Below are positions 22,229 through 32,468 of a DNA stretch of 52,366 nt, in pieces. The translations under genes and the position numbers were made by a program. The DNA lies in IMG/VR virus record IMGVR_UViG_3300040801_003081, positions 1-52,366 of that record, one strand, 5' to 3'. The notes below the pieces were generated by a model. The model made no database searches and was not told the origin of the DNA. It saw only the letters and a program-made list of their open reading frames with translations. The stretch comes from a virus. Within the stretch, counting starts at the first letter, position 1. Every line of letters begins with the position of its first letter.

Positions 22229-25200
22229 CTACTTAATTTTATTTTCTAGATCTTTTATCCTTTGTTCTAAAGATTTTAATTTATTGTCTTGGTTTTTAAT
22301 ATCTTTTTGCTGATCTTTCATACCCTCAATAAGTAAAGCTGATATCTTAGTATAATCTACTGCTTTATAACCGTTTTCCCTTGTTTCTACTAATTCTGGT
22401 AGAACTTCTTCTATTTCTTGAGCTATAACACCAATATCCTTCTTATCAGTTTCTTTATGTGATTTTTCATTCCACTCGAATTTATATCCACCAATTTTAG
22501 ATATTATATCTATTGGGCTTTCTATATTTTTTATATTCTTCTTAAACCTTCTATCAGATGAAGAAAATGCAACAATATCACCTGCTACCCTAATAGAGTC
22601 GCCTGTACTTAACATTCTTACAAATCTAGTTGTGGAAGTTGTTGGATATATATTATTACTTCTAAGAGTACCAGCAGTAACAGAGTCTAAATTGCTACTT
22701 TGGCTAGGATTAACAAAATAAGATGTGTTATCCTTGTCGTAATATATTCCCCCATATACAAGATTTAAACGAGTTATCTGAGATGGGTTAACATAATAAG
22801 AAGTATTTTCTCTATCAAAGTATATAGATGCTGTTACATCACCATTAACTTCTAATTTACTGGATGGATTAGTAGTTCCTATACCTACATTACCATTACT
22901 AGCCATCCTCATCCTTTCATTTCCATTTGACCGAAGTATAAAAGCACCTACGTCATCACCATTACTATCAATATTAAAAATGAAACTATTCACTGCATTC
23001 CCTAATAAATCATCACTGATTCTATCTAATCTAACTGATGAAGTATCAAATAATAAACCATTTGATAAAGTTACATCATTTATAAATGTTTTTTCTCCTG
23101 AAATGCTCTGATTATTACTATCATCCACCATAGTAACCCATGTGGGATCACCACCTGTGTTGTTCAGACCAGTAGATAATCTACCATCACTATAATCTAT
23201 AAAAATACCACCATAACCATTAGATACGTCTCTCTTACCAGTTATAAACCAATAACCAGCACTACCATCTGGACTTAAGTCAGAATCCCCTGTATACCAA
23301 GTACTTTCGCCTATCCTTTTACTCCACTCACCGCTAGGTATGTCTACATAAGGTCTACTCGGTTTACCCAACCCAGTTCTATTATCCTCAATACCGTCAG
23401 TTGTAATTCGAACTCTTTCAACAAACCCCGAAGTCCCATCCCTAAATATTATATCACCTTCCATATCCGCAAGTGTAGTACTACCAGTAGATTGAAATTT
23501 CAATGTGCCATTTCCAGAACTACCTATTCTTACTTGTGCATTATCAATAAATCTTGTAGTTCCTTCAAATGCTTTAGACCCTGATATAATTTGAGCTGTG
23601 GTTAAATCTACGTACCTACCATCTAGATCAGCAGTTAAATTGTAGTTAGAACTGAATGGACTCCCATCATTCACTGACATGCTTAGTGTCAATTCACCAT
23701 TTCCTGTATTAAATGATACATTTCCAACATATGTATCGGTTGCACTAGTTAAATAACCAGGTCCATTATTAAAGAATGATAAATCAGTAGGAAAGTCAGT
23801 TATTTCACTTACTGTATGTGTGTGTCCTAATAATGCATATCTACCATCTAAAGATGTTGTAACTTCTACTGAATCATCTCTTGTTGCAGTAAGAACACCA
23901 TCAGTTATTTCAAAGTCTAACGCATTTATTTTAATATCAGTTGTACCAACACCATCATTATTATCATTAAAATTGGCAGTTATAGTACTTCCATCTTGTT
24001 GAGTCAATGTGATTGTTTTATTAGCATCACCAGTTACTGTAATTGTATTTATTTTATCATTGTAAGCAATTTGCCCATTAATTATTCTACTATCATTACC
24101 CTGTGCTACACTCCCAGAAACAACTCCAAAGTTCTTATTAAATGCTGAATTTTTAGTAAAAGAATCTTCTTTACTATCCAATTCAGATTGAAGATTTGTT
24201 ATAGAGTTTATAGGATGTAAATCATCGTCACCTGTTCCCCTTAATTGGCTGTGTCTTATTTGCAATGGTGCATTTACATAACTTGCATTACCATTACCTA
24301 TTTCAAAACTTACTGTTACATTACTTGTTCTAGTAGTGTTTGCATATACTTTAACACCTAATCTATCTGTTGGATCAATTTCATAAGAAGGTTTTGATGA
24401 CTGAGTTTGAATCATTTCAAACGTATTATTATTTAATTCAATGGTATCCAAACTAAATAAAACTGTTTCAACATCAGAAGAAGTTCTCTTGAATACTTCA
24501 AATCTAATCTTGGTTATAGCATTTGACTGAGATACTTTACAATAAGTATTAAATGACCATACACCTGATGGAAGCTTATTAGCTATAACTTCACTATCAG
24601 AGATAAATTCATCAATTAAAACTTCGTTATCATTCACAACCGTTTCTAAAATTGTAGCAGTGGCATCATCCTCATAAGATAATTTTTTATAACCAGTAAC
24701 AGTAGTACTGTCTGCATTAGAATAATAAATATTTGCTGCATATCCACCAGAACCCACTGTTGCATTTAATTTTGTCTGTACAGGTGGGCTTAATTTGACT
24801 TCTGTTATATAACCATCAGGGATATCAAGCTCAGCTATTGAGGTATTGTTTATGATATCATAATCTGATACATCCCTATAAAAAATTAATGATTTAATTT
24901 GTGGGTTAAACACAACACTTCTTTTAAGTATTTCATTACTTAAATCTCTAGATGTATTTATAGTCCATGTCCCAGAAGAATCAGCTTCGTAAATATCACC
25001 ATTTCTTATATCATAGATTTCATTTAAACCTGTTCCGCTAATACTTATATTACTAAAACTTGCACCTTGTTGACTTAATGATGAGAACCCATATCTAGCA
25101 GGACCTTTAAATTTTTCTAAATCGGGATCACTGTTCAAATCAACTGTTATTTCAGTGTCTTGGAATGTAACATCTTGTGTGAGGTCACTAAAGTTCAAAG

Positions 25201-26569
25201 TAAATCCTTTTATTATATCACCATCCCTTTCTACTCTTACATCAGCAAATGCACTTCCCCAGTCATCTAGTGTATTTGTTAGAAGTGTTGAACCATTCGC
25301 AACAATTTTTCGTGAAGTTTTCCCATAGTTATAAGATATAAAATAACTTTCATCTAAATTATCTCTATTTCTTAGAAGAGTTAAAGTATGTTGGTTTGGT
25401 ATAAACTCATCAGTCGTGTTAACACCAGGATATGATGCAGGATCTAATCCAAAAGCTTGATTAGGAACTAAATCATCTTCGTCTTCCACAAAGGCGATTA
25501 CTATACCTATTCTATCATTATCACCTGGGTTTGTACTAAATAGCCTAGCATCCAAAGTATATGATGATAAGGGTATGTTGCTTATAAATCCTATATGAGA
25601 TTGGGAGTTTACAGTGGTGTTTATTTGTTCTGTACCACTGTTATAGTTCCAACTTTGTGTTTCATTAACTTGACCAGGAATATTATCAGATAAAGAATTA
25701 GAACTACCATGAGAAAACCTTTTCCAAGTATCAAAAACTTGTTCAAAGGAAGTAAAGGTAGTTGGGTTAGCCTGTGCATCAGTTAGCTCTTGATCACTCT
25801 TTATATAGTTACCTAAAAGTATGATATCTCTAGGCACTATTACATTACTATTATCACTTTCTATTTTATGTATCTGCCCCTCTAAACCAAAAGGATTTTC
25901 TTGTAATTCCTTTACTTGTTTTTTTACAATATTATTATTAGAATCTAAAAATAGTCCTGTTTCTGTAGTTTCATCAGTTGAAACTTGTTCTAGCAAAATA
26001 TTTGAGCCACTTATCTTCAAAGGTTCAGCACCAAATGTACCAAAATTTATAGTATTGTCAGAAAAAACTTCAAAAATTGGAATCCCCGATATATCACTTA
26101 TTGAAAATAAAGAACCCTCTAATGAGTCTGTAATAGAAAAAAGCTGTCCATTCGTACCTCTTATATCTAAAACAGTTTCACAAGAAACCCCACCTATAAC
26201 ACTAAGTTTACTACCATCAAATGTGAGGTTAGATTCTGCATTGGCTTCACTTTGGCTACCTGTAGAAGTTAAAACTCTATTATCCTGAGGATTTGTTATA
26301 AAATTTAAATCTGATTGAGAAAGGACATCTGTTTTATAAAATACATTTCCATTAGTGTCAGTTACTAAAAATCTATCTAATTCCTCATCTATACCAACAC
26401 CTGTTATACTAAGGGCTTCTGTGTTTATTTTACCAATTACATTAAACTCATTATTATTATAGTCCCAGTTAAGTTTAGATATATCTTCTGTTATTCTATT
26501 GTTCTCATTAGAGAATAATATACTACCTTGTTGGTTAGATTTTAGTTGTTTTATATTTATCCGAGACAT
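22229..26569 (-). CDS. Large tail fibre with C-terminal S74 intramolecular chaperone
   Basis: A 1446-residue trimeric-fibre-type protein. The body is a long series of beta-rich repeats and phage fibre phrases (RFLVTDTNGNVFY, LLGHTHTVSEITDF, GVGTTDIKINALDFEITDGV, two copies of a YxxxNTSYYVNPSQ motif near residue 1260). The last ~108 residues form the endosialidase-type S74 chaperone: SSDRRFKKNI with the Ser/Lys dyad that self-cleaves after folding, DIGVIAQEIEEVLPELV, VDYTKISALLIEGMKDQ and a final coiled coil. It should bind the host surface. A late motif lies 20 nt upstream of the ATG. Confidence 0.88.
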   Translation of the reverse strand: MSRINIKQLKSNQQGSILFSNENNRITEDISKLNWDYNNNEFNVIGKINTEALSITGVGIDEELDRFLVTDTNGNVFYKTDVLSQSDLNFITNPQDNRVLTSTGSQSEANAESNLTFDGSKLSVIGGVSCETVLDIRGTNGQLFSITDSLEGSLFSISDISGIPIFEVFSDNTINFGTFGAEPLKISGSNILLEQVSTDETTETGLFLDSNNNIVKKQVKELQENPFGLEGQIHKIESDNSNVIVPRDIILLGNYIKSDQELTDAQANPTTFTSFEQVFDTWKRFSHGSSNSLSDNIPGQVNETQSWNYNSGTEQINTTVNSQSHIGFISNIPLSSYTLDARLFSTNPGDNDRIGIVIAFVEDEDDLVPNQAFGLDPASYPGVNTTDEFIPNQHTLTLLRNRDNLDESYFISYNYGKTSRKIVANGSTLLTNTLDDWGSAFADVRVERDGDIIKGFTLNFSDLTQDVTFQDTEITVDLNSDPDLEKFKGPARYGFSSLSQQGASFSNISISGTGLNEIYDIRNGDIYEADSSGTWTINTSRDLSNEILKRSVVFNPQIKSLIFYRDVSDYDIINNTSIAELDIPDGYITEVKLSPPVQTKLNATVGSGGYAANIYYSNADSTTVTGYKKLSYEDDATATILETVVNDNEVLIDEFISDSEVIANKLPSGVWSFNTYCKVSQSNAITKIRFEVFKRTSSDVETVLFSLDTIELNNNTFEMIQTQSSKPSYEIDPTDRLGVKVYANTTRTSNVTVSFEIGNGNASYVNAPLQIRHSQLRGTGDDDLHPINSITNLQSELDSKEDSFTKNSAFNKNFGVVSGSVAQGNDSRIINGQIAYNDKINTITVTGDANKTITLTQQDGSTITANFNDNNDGVGTTDIKINALDFEITDGVLTATRDDSVEVTTSLDGRYALLGHTHTVSEITDFPTDLSFFNNGPGYLTSATDTYVGNVSFNTGNGELTLSMSVNDGSPFSSNYNLTADLDGRYVDLTTAQIISGSKAFEGTTRFIDNAQVRIGSSGNGTLKFQSTGSTTLADMEGDIIFRDGTSGFVERVRITTDGIEDNRTGLGKPSRPYVDIPSGEWSKRIGESTWYTGDSDLSPDGSAGYWFITGKRDVSNGYGGIFIDYSDGRLSTGLNNTGGDPTWVTMVDDSNNQSISGEKTFINDVTLSNGLLFDTSSVRLDRISDDLLGNAVNSFIFNIDSNGDDVGAFILRSNGNERMRMASNGNVGIGTTNPSSKLEVNGDVTASIYFDRENTSYYVNPSQITRLNLVYGGIYYDKDNTSYFVNPSQSSNLDSVTAGTLRSNNIYPTTSTTRFVRMLSTGDSIRVAGDIVAFSSSDRRFKKNIKNIESPIDIISKIGGYKFEWNEKSHKETDKKDIGVIAQEIEEVLPELVETRENGYKAVDYTKISALLIEGMKDQQKDIKNQDNKLKSLEQRIKDLENKIK

Positions 26570-26589
26570 ATAGTATTCTTATTTGTTAA

Positions 26590-26600
26590 TTATATATTAA
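26590..26600 (-). promoter_or_regulatory. Putative late promoter motif of the large tail fibre
   Basis: TTAATATATAA on the minus strand, 20 nt before the ATG at 26569; located just past the stop of the small membrane protein gene. Confidence 0.55.
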
Positions 26601-26618
26601 AATAATTAAGTTTGTTCA

Positions 26619-26792
26619 CTAAAATACAGCCATAATTATAGCTATAGATAGTAATACTATAAATGTGTAAAAATATATATTTGTCTTAATAAAATTATTT
26701 AATTTACTTTGCTTATAAAAGACACCAACTGTTCCAAGTATAATCCATATTATACTCAAGGCAAAAAATATTAAAGTTATATTATGTATCAT
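26619..26792 (-). CDS. Small two-helix membrane protein
   Basis: A 57-residue protein with two hydrophobic segments (residues 5-25, LIFFALSIIWIILGTVGVF core, and 39-57, IYFYTFIVLLSIAIIMAVF) joined by a basic loop (YKQSKLNNFIK). Its ATG overlaps the stop of the upstream fibre gene as TAATG, so it is probably coupled. A holin-like or membrane-modifying role is possible from size and topology but not shown; no lysis genes are recognisable nearby. Confidence 0.6.
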   Translation of the reverse strand: MIHNITLIFFALSIIWIILGTVGVFYKQSKLNNFIKTNIYFYTFIVLLSIAIIMAVF

Positions 26793-28465
26793 TATGCTTC
26801 ATATATTATTTCTACATCATCACCAGTGTCAAGTTCGAAACCTGCATTCAATCCATTCCAAACTAATAAATCACCAGAACTTAATGAATCTAAATTTAAA
26901 GGCGTAGATGTTTGTCCAGGTGAAACAAAATAAGCATCTTGTGTACTAACACCATCACCTAGTTTTTGTTTTTGACCATTAACTAAAACCTCTACTCTAG
27001 AAAAAGTACTAGGAGTTGATCCGAGTGCTATTGTAGTCACAGAGTCATTGTTTGCATATGTTGTAGCTAAAGTAGTAAGTTCATAAACAGGTTCTGCGTT
27101 TAAAAATGCATTATCTACTTCTAATTGACCACTTCCGTTTATTTTAATACTTGTACCATCAACACTAGCTTTAATACCAGTAGCTGATAATTCTAATCCA
27201 GATAGTGTGTCTAATTCGACCTGGACGTTATCAGAAGCTATCTCTAAACCGTTACCAACATTTACAGCTAGTGTAACATTACCATCAGTACCACCACCAG
27301 ATAATCCATCTCCTGCTATAACCTCATCAATTAATCCATTTTCTATATCAGTTATACTTTGGTTTATTGTACTTATCTCACCATTTAAATATTCTAAATT
27401 AACAACATCGTTATTAACCAATGGTGCTTGTGTTGTTCTAAGTACTCCAAAAGTACTTGTCCCAGTAGAGTCTAAATTTCCAGAAAATTGTACATTTGAT
27501 GTGAAATCAACTGCTGAACTAAAACTCATACCTTTTGATACAACATCTGCCAATTCTAAAGCATTACCATTAAATTGTAAAGAGTTCGATGATAGTTCTA
27601 CATCAACAACACCAGATGTAAACGTTAAACCATTTCCTGCAACGCTAGAAGATAAAGCTACATCATTTGCATTTACCGTAATACCTTCACCTGCACCAAC
27701 ATCTAATACACTACCTGTGTTAGTCAACCCATCTCCTGCTAAAGTTGTAGCTAAGGAACTAGAGTCTAATGACACAACATTACCAGTTCTTGATAACCCA
27801 GTACCAACATCTGTTAAAATTGCCAATTCAGAACCTGTTAACCCTGCAACCCAATTATCACCACTTTCGTCCCAAAATAGCATAGATTCTGGATCAGTGC
27901 CTCTATCAACACGTAAGCCACTATCAACACCCGAACCAGCAACATTACCACTAGCTAAAGTTATTATATTATCAGTAACCTCTAATTCCGTTGTGTTTAT
28001 AAAAGTTGTAGTACCGTTTACATTTAAGTTACCAGCTACTGTTAAATCAGTTCCTATGTCAACACTTCCAGTAAAGGTTCTATCACCATCTATGCTATCT
28101 TTTAATGCTAAAGAACCTGTTTGTATTTCTAAAGCATCAGAATTTAAATCTAAGTTATAAACACCACTTGTATAAGAAATACCATCTCCTGCACTAGAAG
28201 GGTTTAAGCTAAATTGTGAACTTGATAATAGCAATCCATCACCTGCTGTATAAACAGCACCTTCAGATGCTTGGAATACTTGGTCATCTACATATTTTTT
28301 ATTAACTAATTCAGCATCAACACTTGGTGCATCTGCATAAAATAATCTAGCACCTGTCAAGAAATTTATTTCTGCACTAGACTCAAAAGTGACTATTCCT
28401 GAACCACTTAGTTTGCCCAGATCGATAGAACTTGATTTTATTTGCTTACCGTGTAATTTACTCAC
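26792..28465 (-). CDS. Tail-fibre protein with shared N- and C-terminal modules
   Basis: A 557-residue structural protein. The start is a GTG (28465-28463) giving MSKLHGKQIKSSSIDLGKLS, which aligns with the N-termini of the genes at 28520 and 29387 (LxGKQhKxxSIxLxKLxG ... VNKxYVD). The middle has repeats such as AGDGLLLSSSQFSL, AGDGISYTSGVYNL, AGNGLTFTSGVVDV and GTTTFINTTELEVTDNIITL. The last 90 residues (VEVLVNGQKQKLGDGVST, LLVWNGLNAGFELDTGDDVE, IIYEA) are shared with the proteins at 31603 and 32467. Likely a fibre subunit attached through the N-terminus. Confidence 0.8.
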   Translation of the reverse strand: MSKLHGKQIKSSSIDLGKLSGSGIVTFESSAEINFLTGARLFYADAPSVDAELVNKKYVDDQVFQASEGAVYTAGDGLLLSSSQFSLNPSSAGDGISYTSGVYNLDLNSDALEIQTGSLALKDSIDGDRTFTGSVDIGTDLTVAGNLNVNGTTTFINTTELEVTDNIITLASGNVAGSGVDSGLRVDRGTDPESMLFWDESGDNWVAGLTGSELAILTDVGTGLSRTGNVVSLDSSSLATTLAGDGLTNTGSVLDVGAGEGITVNANDVALSSSVAGNGLTFTSGVVDVELSSNSLQFNGNALELADVVSKGMSFSSAVDFTSNVQFSGNLDSTGTSTFGVLRTTQAPLVNNDVVNLEYLNGEISTINQSITDIENGLIDEVIAGDGLSGGGTDGNVTLAVNVGNGLEIASDNVQVELDTLSGLELSATGIKASVDGTSIKINGSGQLEVDNAFLNAEPVYELTTLATTYANNDSVTTIALGSTPSTFSRVEVLVNGQKQKLGDGVSTQDAYFVSPGQTSTPLNLDSLSSGDLLVWNGLNAGFELDTGDDVEIIYEA

Positions 28466-28490
28466 AACTCATTTATTTTTTATATTTATA

Positions 28491-28501
28491 CTATATATTA
28501 A
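28491..28501 (-). promoter_or_regulatory. Putative late promoter motif
   Basis: TTAATATATAG on the minus strand, 25 nt before the GTG start at 28465. Confidence 0.45.
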
Positions 28502-28519
28502 AACTATATATCTTTTATT

Positions 28520-29305
28520 TTATCTAAATTCTGTTAAGTAATACCATTTGTATGTATTTTCAAAATATTTTATAACAACTTCCATATTTTCCCCATCTTG
28601 CCAATTTGTCAAATCACATATTCTATCAATTGAACCACTTCCATTAAACCTAACATTTATCGGGTTGCTATTAGTGTCCGCATTTACATTTATTATAGCA
28701 TAACCCCCACTTACTTCATTTACTGGATTATATTGAATTATACTTGTAGGTGATGAAACATTATATACATTTCCATTTGGATTAGATAAATCAACATTTC
28801 CACTAAGGGGTAATGATAAAAATCTCTGAGGTTGGTGTAATACGTCTACGTAAAAAGTGTCTGTGTTTCTAAGTCTTTGTATTCTTGCTAAACAGTCTTG
28901 TGGTATCCTATTTATCCCTTCTAATGTTACACCAACACCAGCATCTATATTCAAAACACCAGAGGTTGATGTTTTAACTTCTAATGTAAAATTCATAATA
29001 AGGGATGCTTCCAATGTTAAGCTTATTTCACTATCAAGTCTAATACCTTTATGTGTTAAATCATCCAACCCAGTGGTTATATTAGATGCCCTAGGAATAA
29101 GTTCATAATTATCACCTAGCATGCTATCAACATAAAGTTTATTCACGACCTCATCATCATCAGTAGGTGTTGTTTCATAGAATAACCTAGAAGTATCTAA
29201 GAATCTAAGTTCCGAACCAGAATTTATTTCAAGGTTACCTTCTCCTATTATTTTTGTTAAATTAACACTATTATCTTTTAGTTGCTTACCACTTAACTTA
29301 TTCAT
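28520..29305 (-). CDS. Tail-fibre protein, paralogous N-terminus
   Basis: A 261-residue structural protein. The N-terminal 75 residues (MNKLSGKQLKDNSVNLTKII, RFLDTSRLFYETTPTDDDEV, VNKLYVDS) are the same module as in the 557- and 731-residue fibre proteins. The rest is a short beta-rich domain (LEASLIMNFTLEVKTSTSGV) without the VNGQ module. The late motif ends exactly 3 nt before its ATG; the start is fixed by alignment with its paralogues. Confidence 0.75.
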   Translation of the reverse strand: MNKLSGKQLKDNSVNLTKIIGEGNLEINSGSELRFLDTSRLFYETTPTDDDEVVNKLYVDSMLGDNYELIPRASNITTGLDDLTHKGIRLDSEISLTLEASLIMNFTLEVKTSTSGVLNIDAGVGVTLEGINRIPQDCLARIQRLRNTDTFYVDVLHQPQRFLSLPLSGNVDLSNPNGNVYNVSSPTSIIQYNPVNEVSGGYAIINVNADTNSNPINVRFNGSGSIDRICDLTNWQDGENMEVVIKYFENTYKWYYLTEFR

Positions 29306-29308
29306 GTT

Positions 29309-29319
29309 TTATATATTAA
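29309..29319 (-). promoter_or_regulatory. Putative late promoter motif, 3 nt from the start codon
   Basis: TTAATATATAA, then AAC, then ATG (29305) on the minus strand. Divergent from the motif at 29357-29367. Confidence 0.55.
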
Positions 29320-29356
29320 AATATGAAAGCTTAATATATAATGTAGGTATTATTAA

Positions 29357-29367
29357 TTAATATATAA
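29357..29367 (+). promoter_or_regulatory. Putative late promoter motif
   Basis: TTAATATATAA, 19 nt before the ATG at 29387. Confidence 0.55.
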
Positions 29368-29386
29368 TACAAATTAAAATATCAGT

Positions 29387-31582
29387 ATGAACCAGTTAGA
29401 CGGAAAACAAATTAAAGACACATCTATAGCACTAAATAAGCTTACTGGTGGTCAGACTAACCTAAACGAAGGTAGAATGCAATTCGGTAATTCTTTTGAG
29501 CTTTTGCTAAATAGTGATAGTATAGTATCTAATAACTCTGTTGTAAATAAGGAATATGTAGATTCTGTTGCACAAGGATTAGATATAAAAAAATCAGCTA
29601 GAATAAGGGTAGAGGATGAATCAGTGACACTTAGTGGAGAACAAACATTACAATCGATACCATTAGTAGATGGTGATAGAGTTTTCGTTGATGCATTTGA
29701 TTTAATAAGTGGTAGAGCAGATGAAAATAACATTTATGTAGTCAGAAGTGGAGCATGGGAAATTGCAGAAGATACTGTGGTTGGTGACACACTTAACTCA
29801 GGTGCTTTTACGTTTATAGATGAAGGAGATTTTGCTAACACTGGATATGTTTTAACAACCACTGACTCAGATTTAAGTGGCACAGATCCAGCACTCATTT
29901 GGACAAAATTCACAGGTTCTTCTTTAAATGATACTGGTGTCACTGCTGATACATACGGTGATGAGACTACTAACCAAATTCCTACTTTTACAGTTGATTC
30001 CAAAGGTAGATTAACCAACGCAAGTTCATATACATTTGTGCCAACTATAGGTGATGCAGAAGATGGTAGCTATAATGATGGTATATTTAACGATTTTACA
30101 GAAAACACACCAATAGGAACTGCGGTAGATAGATTTAATGAAATGCTACTTTTACTAGCCCCTGCGCCCCCTAAAAGTTGGGACGAAACCTTAAAACGTT
30201 TAGGGTTTACAGAAAATGCTAAAAGTGCTAGAGCGATTGGTACTGGAAGTAATGTAGATAACTTATATACTAATAACACCCCAGAAATAACAGATAATAC
30301 TAATGTTTCATTTTTAAACGAGGAATTAGTTTCAACTGGGGAAAATGCTAGAATAGCCGAAGGGACATTTGAGCTTATCGATAATGGAACATCTTTGGAA
30401 AGTTTTACATTAAGTGGTGATGCAACAACACCCAAAACATCAGGATACCTAAGACATAGTGGATCAGTAGATCCATACGATGGTGTAGCAGGTAAGGCTG
30501 GATTTTGGAAAGGTATAACTAGCTTCGAGGTTGGTGGTAGTGCAGGTCTTGGTGGTGGAATAACATTACCATCAATAACAGCCTCTACTGATGAAAGAAC
30601 ACTAGAACTTATATTTCCTGGTAATAACTCACCAACTACATTCGATTATTATATTGATGACCCACTTACTGTTTCTATAAGCAATTTAACTGCTGATTTA
30701 CCAGTAATGGGTAATTTTATAAGTGGTTTACCATCTCTTGATGCAGGTGATTCCATCTCAAATATATCATTCGATATTGAAAATGTATCATCTTATTTTT
30801 ATAGTAGTGGTGATGTCTGGCAAATACAGAATGGTTTAGTAAGTGGTTTCACTGGTGATCCTGATTCTACACCAACATCTAATGGTGAAACAGGTACAGC
30901 AACTAACAAAAATACATCTATTAGAACCAATCAATTTAGTGATACTGGGTTTTCTTTTTCAGTTAGAGGCAGAAACTCTGTTGGTACTTATGGTTCATCA
31001 GAAACTTTTTCTGATTCTACATATAGAGTAGATTCTGTATCAGATGAGAGTAATAGATTAACGTCTGGTTCTGGTAGCTACCCATCTTCTGGATATGGAG
31101 CGAATTATGATTCAACACAATCTTTATTAACTGGTACATATACTAATGAGCTTTTATTAAATGGTGGTGAATATCAGTATCCAACAGGTGATTATACAGC
31201 ATTTGGTGCTGATAATTATAATACTGCCACTGGGACAAGGTTTGCTACTTTTAATGTGGGTAACTTCAATAACAATTCTACATTCACTCTTGATTTCCAA
31301 GGAACATCAGGATTCGGATCTAGTTTTGGGGCATCAGACTTATTAATAGAAGTTATAATAGATGGACAGACTTCTTGGGTTGATGGACAATCACCATATG
31401 CAGGTGTTGGTAACCCAGGTTCTGGTAGCAATGGTGTTGCATCAGTAACGGACTCCACAGACACATCAAGAACTATAACTTTCGGAACAGCTATATACAC
31501 AGGAGATATAATTGTTAGAGTTGGATTAACACAAGGGTCTACAAGAAAGTTCGAAAGTTTAACAATTAGAAACATAGTATAA
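29387..31582 (+). CDS. Tail-fibre protein, plus-strand paralogue
   Basis: A 731-residue structural protein whose N-terminus (MNQLDGKQIKDTSIALNKLT, then NNSVVNKEYVDSVAQGLDI) is homologous to the two minus-strand fibre genes on its left, while the body differs. A beta-rich segment at residues 60-170 (VTLSGEQTLQSIPLVDGDRV, WEIAEDTVVGDTL) is a common phage baseplate or fibre domain. The C-terminal 250 residues are Gly/Ser/Thr-rich and end in a beta-sandwich-like domain (FNVGNFNNNSTFTLDFQG ... SLTIRNIV). Plausibly an alternative adhesin sharing the attachment site. Confidence 0.78.
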   Translation: MNQLDGKQIKDTSIALNKLTGGQTNLNEGRMQFGNSFELLLNSDSIVSNNSVVNKEYVDSVAQGLDIKKSARIRVEDESVTLSGEQTLQSIPLVDGDRVFVDAFDLISGRADENNIYVVRSGAWEIAEDTVVGDTLNSGAFTFIDEGDFANTGYVLTTTDSDLSGTDPALIWTKFTGSSLNDTGVTADTYGDETTNQIPTFTVDSKGRLTNASSYTFVPTIGDAEDGSYNDGIFNDFTENTPIGTAVDRFNEMLLLLAPAPPKSWDETLKRLGFTENAKSARAIGTGSNVDNLYTNNTPEITDNTNVSFLNEELVSTGENARIAEGTFELIDNGTSLESFTLSGDATTPKTSGYLRHSGSVDPYDGVAGKAGFWKGITSFEVGGSAGLGGGITLPSITASTDERTLELIFPGNNSPTTFDYYIDDPLTVSISNLTADLPVMGNFISGLPSLDAGDSISNISFDIENVSSYFYSSGDVWQIQNGLVSGFTGDPDSTPTSNGETGTATNKNTSIRTNQFSDTGFSFSVRGRNSVGTYGSSETFSDSTYRVDSVSDESNRLTSGSGSYPSSGYGANYDSTQSLLTGTYTNELLLNGGEYQYPTGDYTAFGADNYNTATGTRFATFNVGNFNNNSTFTLDFQGTSGFGSSFGASDLLIEVIIDGQTSWVDGQSPYAGVGNPGSGSNGVASVTDSTDTSRTITFGTAIYTGDIIVRVGLTQGSTRKFESLTIRNIV

Positions 31583-31602
31583 AAATAAAATTATAATAAG
31601 AA

Positions 31603-32415
31603 ATGGCATTATCATCAGAGCAAAAATCAAGTAAATTATTTAAACAATCTTTAGGAAAGGGAGAAACATTAATAGAGAGGGCTTTCTTTAACGAACCTTT
31701 TGAAGGTAGACCAACTGTATTTCCTGACCAAATATGGAATGAAGCAGGGTTAATACCCGAAACTGCACCCTCGCTTACTAATAACCAAGAAAGTGGTGTT
31801 GTTAAATATTTTGAATTATTAGAATTACAACATGTTGGTGGTGCGAATGACAAATCTTATTTTGCTCCTGAATTAAAAGATACTATACCTTTTAATTATG
31901 GTGATGGTGAGTCGTATAACTATGCTATCACAAAAAATAATGGTACTACACCAATACCATTTGGGCAAAATGATTGGATTATAGATACTAGTGCAGGGCT
32001 TCTTACATTTTACAATGGTGTGCCTAGTGGTGTAAATGCTAGTAATCCACCAAAAATAAGCTTCTATAAGTATATAGGAGAAAAGGGTGTAGGATCTGGC
32101 AGTGGTGGTGCTAATACAACACCTTTTTATCAATCTACCGCACCAGATCAAGTATATGATGGTAGCTCGGATTTAACAAACATTACACTTGATGCAGACC
32201 CAGCACCAAGTTCAGTGATTGAAGTGTATGTTAATGGACAAAGACAAAGAGTTGGTGAAACTACATCTTCTGACTGTTGGTTTGGAACAGCTACAGTAGC
32301 AAATAATTTAACTGAATTATCTAGCGGTGATGCACTCATTTGGAATGCTACAGCTACTGGATTTAGCTTAGAGACTAATGATTTAGTTGATATAGTATTT
32401 AAAGTTTTAGTTTAG
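31603..32415 (+). CDS. Tail-fibre or baseplate-fibre protein with VNGQ C-terminal module
   Basis: A 270-residue protein 20 nt downstream of the 731-residue fibre gene, in one operon. The N-terminal 170 residues (ALSSEQKSSKLFKQSLGKGE, FPDQIWNEAGLIPETAP, YNYAITKNNGTTPIPFGQND, LLTFYNGVPSGVNASNPP) resemble a common phage structural module. The last 90 residues (TLDADPAPSSVIEVYVNGQR, ALIWNATATGFSLETND) are the module shared with the genes at 26792 and 32467. A bidirectional terminator follows. Confidence 0.75.
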   Translation: MALSSEQKSSKLFKQSLGKGETLIERAFFNEPFEGRPTVFPDQIWNEAGLIPETAPSLTNNQESGVVKYFELLELQHVGGANDKSYFAPELKDTIPFNYGDGESYNYAITKNNGTTPIPFGQNDWIIDTSAGLLTFYNGVPSGVNASNPPKISFYKYIGEKGVGSGSGGANTTPFYQSTAPDQVYDGSSDLTNITLDADPAPSSVIEVYVNGQRQRVGETTSSDCWFGTATVANNLTELSSGDALIWNATATGFSLETNDLVDIVFKVLV

Positions 32416-32437
32416 GTAAAAAATATAATATAGGATA

Positions 32438-32468
32438 AAAAAAGCCCTTTTGATTAAAGGGTTTTTTT
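32438..32468 (+). terminator. Bidirectional terminator between convergent fibre genes
   Basis: Stem AAGCCCTTT / AAAGGGTTT (one G-T pair) with a short TGATT loop, flanked by A- and T-runs; it serves the gene ending at 32415 and the minus-strand gene ending at 32467. Confidence 0.75.

Noticed and set aside
27207-28160. 317-codon plus-strand ORF
   Set aside because: Antisense shadow of the tail-fibre gene at 26792-28465; Pro/Ser/Thr-rich, low-complexity product and no promoter. The minus-strand product has clear fibre repeats.
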